A program made the position numbers and the translations under genes. DNA of 64,000 nucleotides, taken from positions 392,488-456,487 of the forward strand of contig JADKJP010000005.1 of assembly GCA_016720935.1 (NCBI GenBank), read 5' to 3'. The notes under the pieces were generated by a model. It was not told the DNA's origin. It ran no database searches and saw only the letters and a list, made by a program, of their open reading frames with translations. Shown piece after piece: positions 61,191 through 64,000 of the stretch (positions are counted from its first letter, which is position 1; each line of letters starts with the position of its first letter). The DNA is from Bacteroidota bacterium. GTDB taxonomy: Bacteria > Bacteroidota > Bacteroidia > AKYH767-A > 2013-40CM-41-45.

Positions 61191-62279
61191 ATGACGATGA
61201 GAAAAAAGGCAAGTAAAAAAATAAAAGAGTTCCCGTTTCTGCCGCTCTTTGAAAAATTCATTTCCGATTCAGCTTCTGGCAGAAGACACCAAAAAAACGG
61301 ACTGCGGTTAAAGCCCGAAAGTGTGATGAATTACAGGATGACCTTGAAATGCCTTCAGCAATTCAATGAAAAATTTCAATTTGGTTTAAGGATACGGGAT
61401 GTGAGGAAATCGAGCAACCGTGAAATTGAATCGGAACAACTGTACTGGAAAAGATTCTATCAGCGCTTCTCGGAATTTCTTTACTCCCAAAAATCCGCCT
61501 TTGACAATTACGCCGGTTTTCATTTTAAAAACATCCGCACTTTTTTCAGCTATTTACTCACAGATCGTGGAATGCAAATCGGTCAATTCCACAAATCGTT
61601 TTATGTACGAAAAGAAAAACTCCCTGTTCTGGTGTTGAGTCCGGAGCGATTGCAATTCCTCATTCACGACAAACAGTTTGAGGAAAGTTTATCAAACCAA
61701 ATGAAAATGATAAAAGACATTTTTGTGCTGGGTTGTACCCTTGGTCTAAGGGTATCAGACCTGCTCGGCCTTACAAAGGCCAACATAGAACCGGAAGGAA
61801 AGGCAATATACATCAGTGTCAACAGTCGCAAAACACATACCTATACACGAATTTTAATTCCAGACTATGCGATTAACATCATCAATCGAAATAGGGTTTC
61901 GGGATCAAAGTTATTGCCACCCATTTCAAACTCCTGTTTGAACAAGAAAATAAAATTGCTCGGTGAGCTGGCCGGTTGGACAGAACCCCGGCTCGTTTCC
62001 CGGGAACGGCAGGGTAAAGTGATCATGTTGTTCAGAAATTCAAAAACAAGAACTCCGTTTCGGTTCTGCGATCTCATCACTTCACACATGATGCGAAGGA
62101 CGGCAATCTCTACTTTCCTGAGATTGGGAATGCCCGAACACCTGGTGAGAAAAATTTCCGGACACGCTCCCGGTAGCAGAGAGTTTTATCGCTACGTAGA
62201 AATATCACAAAGCCAACTTGACGATGAAGCCAGGAAAATTTACCGGAAATTGGAAAATAGCTTGTACGAAAAGCAATAA
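61191..62279 (+). CDS. Tyrosine recombinase / phage-type integrase
   Basis: The 362-residue protein has an N-terminal SAM-like DNA-binding domain (about residues 10-135, with SVMNYRMTLKCLQQFNEKF) and a C-terminal catalytic domain with all expected residues: Arg187 in LGLRVSDLL, Lys214, His299-x-x-Arg302 in SHMMRRT, His325 in SGHAP and the nucleophile Tyr335 in YRYVEI. Bacteroidota relatives act in integrative elements and phase variation. A TTG at 61173 precedes ATG 61191; ATG 61197 is also possible. Short inverted repeats lie directly before (61169-61186) and after (62281-62299) the gene. Decayed Rhs and small-protein genes follow, consistent with a recombination-prone site. Confidence 0.92.
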   Translation: MTMRKKASKKIKEFPFLPLFEKFISDSASGRRHQKNGLRLKPESVMNYRMTLKCLQQFNEKFQFGLRIRDVRKSSNREIESEQLYWKRFYQRFSEFLYSQKSAFDNYAGFHFKNIRTFFSYLLTDRGMQIGQFHKSFYVRKEKLPVLVLSPERLQFLIHDKQFEESLSNQMKMIKDIFVLGCTLGLRVSDLLGLTKANIEPEGKAIYISVNSRKTHTYTRILIPDYAINIINRNRVSGSKLLPPISNSCLNKKIKLLGELAGWTEPRLVSRERQGKVIMLFRNSKTRTPFRFCDLITSHMMRRTAISTFLRLGMPEHLVRKISGHAPGSREFYRYVEISQSQLDDEARKIYRKLENSLYEKQ

Positions 62280-62280
62280 T

Positions 62281-62299
62281 TTTAGCAAATTATGCTAAA
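62281..62299. repeat. Inverted repeat directly after the recombinase gene
   Basis: TTTAGCA (62281-62287) and TGCTAAA (62293-62299) with a 5-base spacer form a perfect inverted repeat one base after the stop codon. The layout of two 7-base arms around a short spacer resembles a tyrosine-recombinase core site, though a terminator remnant is possible (no T-run). Confidence 0.45.
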
Positions 62300-62307
62300 T
62301 TCACATA

Positions 62308-62618
62308 TTGAAAAAACAAGCCAAGCATTTGAATTCCTGGATCTTGGGTGGTATGGATTACTATCCCTTTGGGATGGGGATGGATAATAGGTCATATCTT
62401 GCAGGAAAAGGCCGTAGATTCGGCTTTAACGGGCAAGAAAAGGATGATGAATTAAAAGGTAGTGGAAATAGTTTAGAATTTAAATTTAGAATATATGACC
62501 CACGTTTGGAAGATTTTTAAGCGTTGACCCACTAACAAGTAAATATCCTTTTTGGACTCCTTATTCTTTTGCAGGAAATAGACCTGTTGATGGTATAGAT
62601 ATAGAAGGTAAAGAATGA
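62308..62618 (+). pseudogene. Rhs repeat-associated core fragment, frameshifted
   Basis: The first frame (to 62520) reads DYYPFGMGMDNRSY, GRRFGFNGQEKDDELKG and YDPRLEDF, the Rhs-associated core found just before the variable C-terminal tip of Rhs and polymorphic-toxin proteins. One T appears to be missing in the run near 62514-62518. In the other frame the core continues LSVDPLTSKYPFWTPYSFAGNRPVDGIDIEGKE to a stop at 62616-62618. Only the last part of the long Rhs protein is present and no start or signal peptide is seen. It is a displaced 3' fragment, possibly also affected by sequence error. Confidence 0.85.
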
Positions 62619-63189
62619 GCAATACATGATGAGAAAAAATTGTAGAAAGCAAAGGTGTAACAGCCCTAAATGTAATTTTCTACTTCATGGTTCAGGTCCT
62701 ATTGTTGATGCTACATATAATCTTCAAACAAAAAGTAATAAGGAGGCATTTAATAATCTAAAAAACTGCTTACACTACAGACCCGCAGCATAATACATAA
62801 TCCGAATAATTCCTGGGCAAATTATAGCCTATGGAAAATCCTAATGATGGAATAATCAATTAGCGGTTGGCGACCATATGGATATTGATATTCTTGGAGA
62901 GTATTTAAAGATTATGTGAGATTTACAGATGTTCAAGTAACTGAAAATAGTTTTACAATTAAAGTAGCAACTTTATATGGTCACGGATGCTGGTAGGCCA
63001 ATTGAATTTTCAGGAACATTTAATCCTGAAACAGGGTAATTGATTTTTGCTATTCACAATATAACTACAAATAATGTAGGGGCTGATATTATCGGTTTTG
63101 GTAGAACTGCTCAAACCGCCCAATGGAAGCGAGTGTTAAACAATGTTCAATCTTTCATAAATGGTGATGTTCAAAAAGTAAAACAGTGA
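62619..63189 (+). pseudogene. Decayed Rhs-tip domain with several frameshifts
   Basis: Pieces in shifting frames line up as one domain: GPIVDATYNLQTKSNKEAFNNL, then NPNNSWANYSLW, then GDHMDIDILGEYLK, then DYVRFTDVQVTENSFTIKVATLYGH, then DAGRPIEFSGTFNPETG (stop) and FAIHNITTNNVGADIIGFGRTAQTAQWKRVLNNVQ, ending with TGA at 63187-63189. At least four indels and one stop are needed. I infer a C-terminal tip, possibly a toxin or its remnant, of the Rhs protein at 62308; I cannot name the domain. Confidence 0.65.
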
Positions 63190-63576
63190 AAAAGAAATAT
63201 TTATTCAAGATGCAAAAGCGGGTGATGGAAAAAGGTTGTAAGAAGATTTACAGTCTGGTAGTTGTACGGAAAGCAATGAAGAGTGCAAATAAAGGTTATT
63301 ACAAGTTTTGTAAAGCCACAACCCAAGTATAATAATAATGTTAATTGGAAACAAAAACAGAAGTAGTAATCTCAGTAAAAACAGAAAAGAAGATAACGAT
63401 AAATGCTACTTATTAATGGCTAGAATAGCCACAATTCCCATAATTAGTAGTTGAGACATTGTAACGAATGTTAATCTTATTGTTAAGGCGTAAAGTTTTA
63501 TATTTAATAAGTAAGTATGGTGCCAATATTAAAATAGCGCAACAAAGTATAGAGTAGTTCATAATTAATATTTTAA
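63190..63576. other. AT-rich remnant, no supported gene
   Basis: The stretch has no continuous frame. Its first bases may continue the decayed Rhs tail in frame with the preceding piece (KEIFIQDAKAGDGKRL), after which nothing is recognised. Confidence 0.4.
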
Positions 63577-63955
63577 ATGAAATTAAATTGTTTTTCTTGT
63601 TTATCATTATGACTTTAAGTTCATATTTGTATGGACAAAATTTAGAGTGTAATAGATTTAAAAACGGGTCATTTAAAATAATTGATAGCCGAAACAGAAC
63701 TTCTTTTATAGAACGAAAGGAGCAAGGCAATGTGAAATTACAGAAGGGGAAAAAGGATAGTACAACTTTCATAGTAAAATGGATAGATAATTGTACCTAT
63801 ACACTAACACCTACAAAGAAACGCTCAAGAAATATCAATCATTACCAGATAATGCAACATTAACCGTTAGAATTATCAGAGCACAAAGCTAATTCTTATA
63901 CTCAAATATCTACGTCAAATTTTCTGATATAAAAGCAACTAATGAAGGTGATTAA
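63577..63955 (+). pseudogene. Small secreted protein gene with frameshifts
   Basis: With one T added to the run at 63591-63595, ATG 63577 yields a signal peptide (MKLNCFFLFIIMTLSSYLYGQN). The visible frame then gives LECNRFKNGSFKIIDSRNRTSF and FIVKWIDNCTYTLTPT. In other frames YKETLKKYQSLPDNATLTVRIIRAQS and NSYTQISTSNF/SDIKATNEGD continue to TAA at 63953-63955. The core CxxFKNGxFK...VKWIDxCTYTL is seen in small exported Bacteroidota proteins of unknown function, which could be an immunity-like or accessory partner of the Rhs tip; this is inference. At least three indels are needed. Confidence 0.6.
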
Positions 63956-64000
63956 AGTACAGTAGTCAAAGAACGGTAATCGTTATTATGCCTGGTTTCA

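Noticed and set aside
61191..62279. Transposase or insertion sequence
   Set aside because: The protein is a tyrosine recombinase with R-K-H-R-H-Y residues, and no target duplication or long terminal inverted repeats are seen.
63413..63772. Possible minus-strand gene of 119 codons
   Set aside because: It overlaps the better supported secreted-protein remnant on the plus strand and lacks a recognisable domain.

Overview
The window is chromosomal DNA from a member of the Bacteroidota, probably an environmental, gliding-type lineage. The evidence is nine proteins that pair a signal peptide with a type IX secretion (T9SS) C-terminal sorting domain, Bacteroidota-type -7 promoter boxes (TAnnTTTG), no obvious Shine-Dalgarno sequences, and family content typical of the phylum (DUF5777 and DUF5723 barrels, head-GIN lipoprotein, GH3, YbiT-like ABC-F). 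I see no rRNA, tRNA or CRISPR array.

Layout. 1-5.6 kb: the 3' end of an M23 peptidase gene, GH3, dxr (isoprenoid synthesis), rseP (site-2 protease) and a two-haem cytochrome. 6-8.3 kb: a T9SS protein with Ig-like repeats. 8.5-11.6 kb: a three-gene efflux operon (lipoprotein adaptor, FtsX-like permease, ATPase). 11.6-23 kb: housekeeping and single genes, including DUF493/S4, DJ-1, a GT-C-like membrane protein, an ALDH7-type dehydrogenase, a T9SS propeller protein, head-GIN, GNAT, a TlpA-like protein and a fatty-acid desaturase. 23-28.8 kb: two BNR/sialidase-fold secreted proteins and a lipid A acyltransferase. 29-34.7 kb: a minus-strand electron-transfer operon (lipoprotein with a CX4CH haem site, DUF5777 barrel, Tat-exported Fe-S protein, NrfD-like quinol subunit, small membrane protein, cytochrome c). 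A Crp/Fnr regulator with N-terminal cysteines is encoded just upstream, and an FNR-like box lies in front of the operon. 35-46 kb: two large repeat-rich T9SS proteins, a YkgJ/ABC-F pair and a terpene-cyclase-fold-like protein.

47.8-49.5 kb: an array of near-identical 20-bp-stem palindromes in 150/160-bp units. It runs into a small PD-(D/E)XK-like GxxExxY gene with a further palindrome on its other side. This is the best candidate for an undescribed element. 49.6-61 kb: a frameshifted adenine deaminase gene, then four T9SS genes in a row (one lysyl-oxidase-like) with a lipoprotein gene among them. 61-64 kb: a tyrosine recombinase flanked by short inverted repeats, then an Rhs core fragment, its decayed tail and a small secreted-protein gene, all broken by many single-base indels.

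How the genes work together: much of the sequence is devoted to surface display and secretion. The 29-34.7 kb operon looks like a quinol-to-periplasm/outer-membrane electron pathway under possible oxygen control. The right end looks like an integration site. No searches could be run; family names come from recognising motifs, and starts were chosen by signal peptide, family N-terminus and promoter position.
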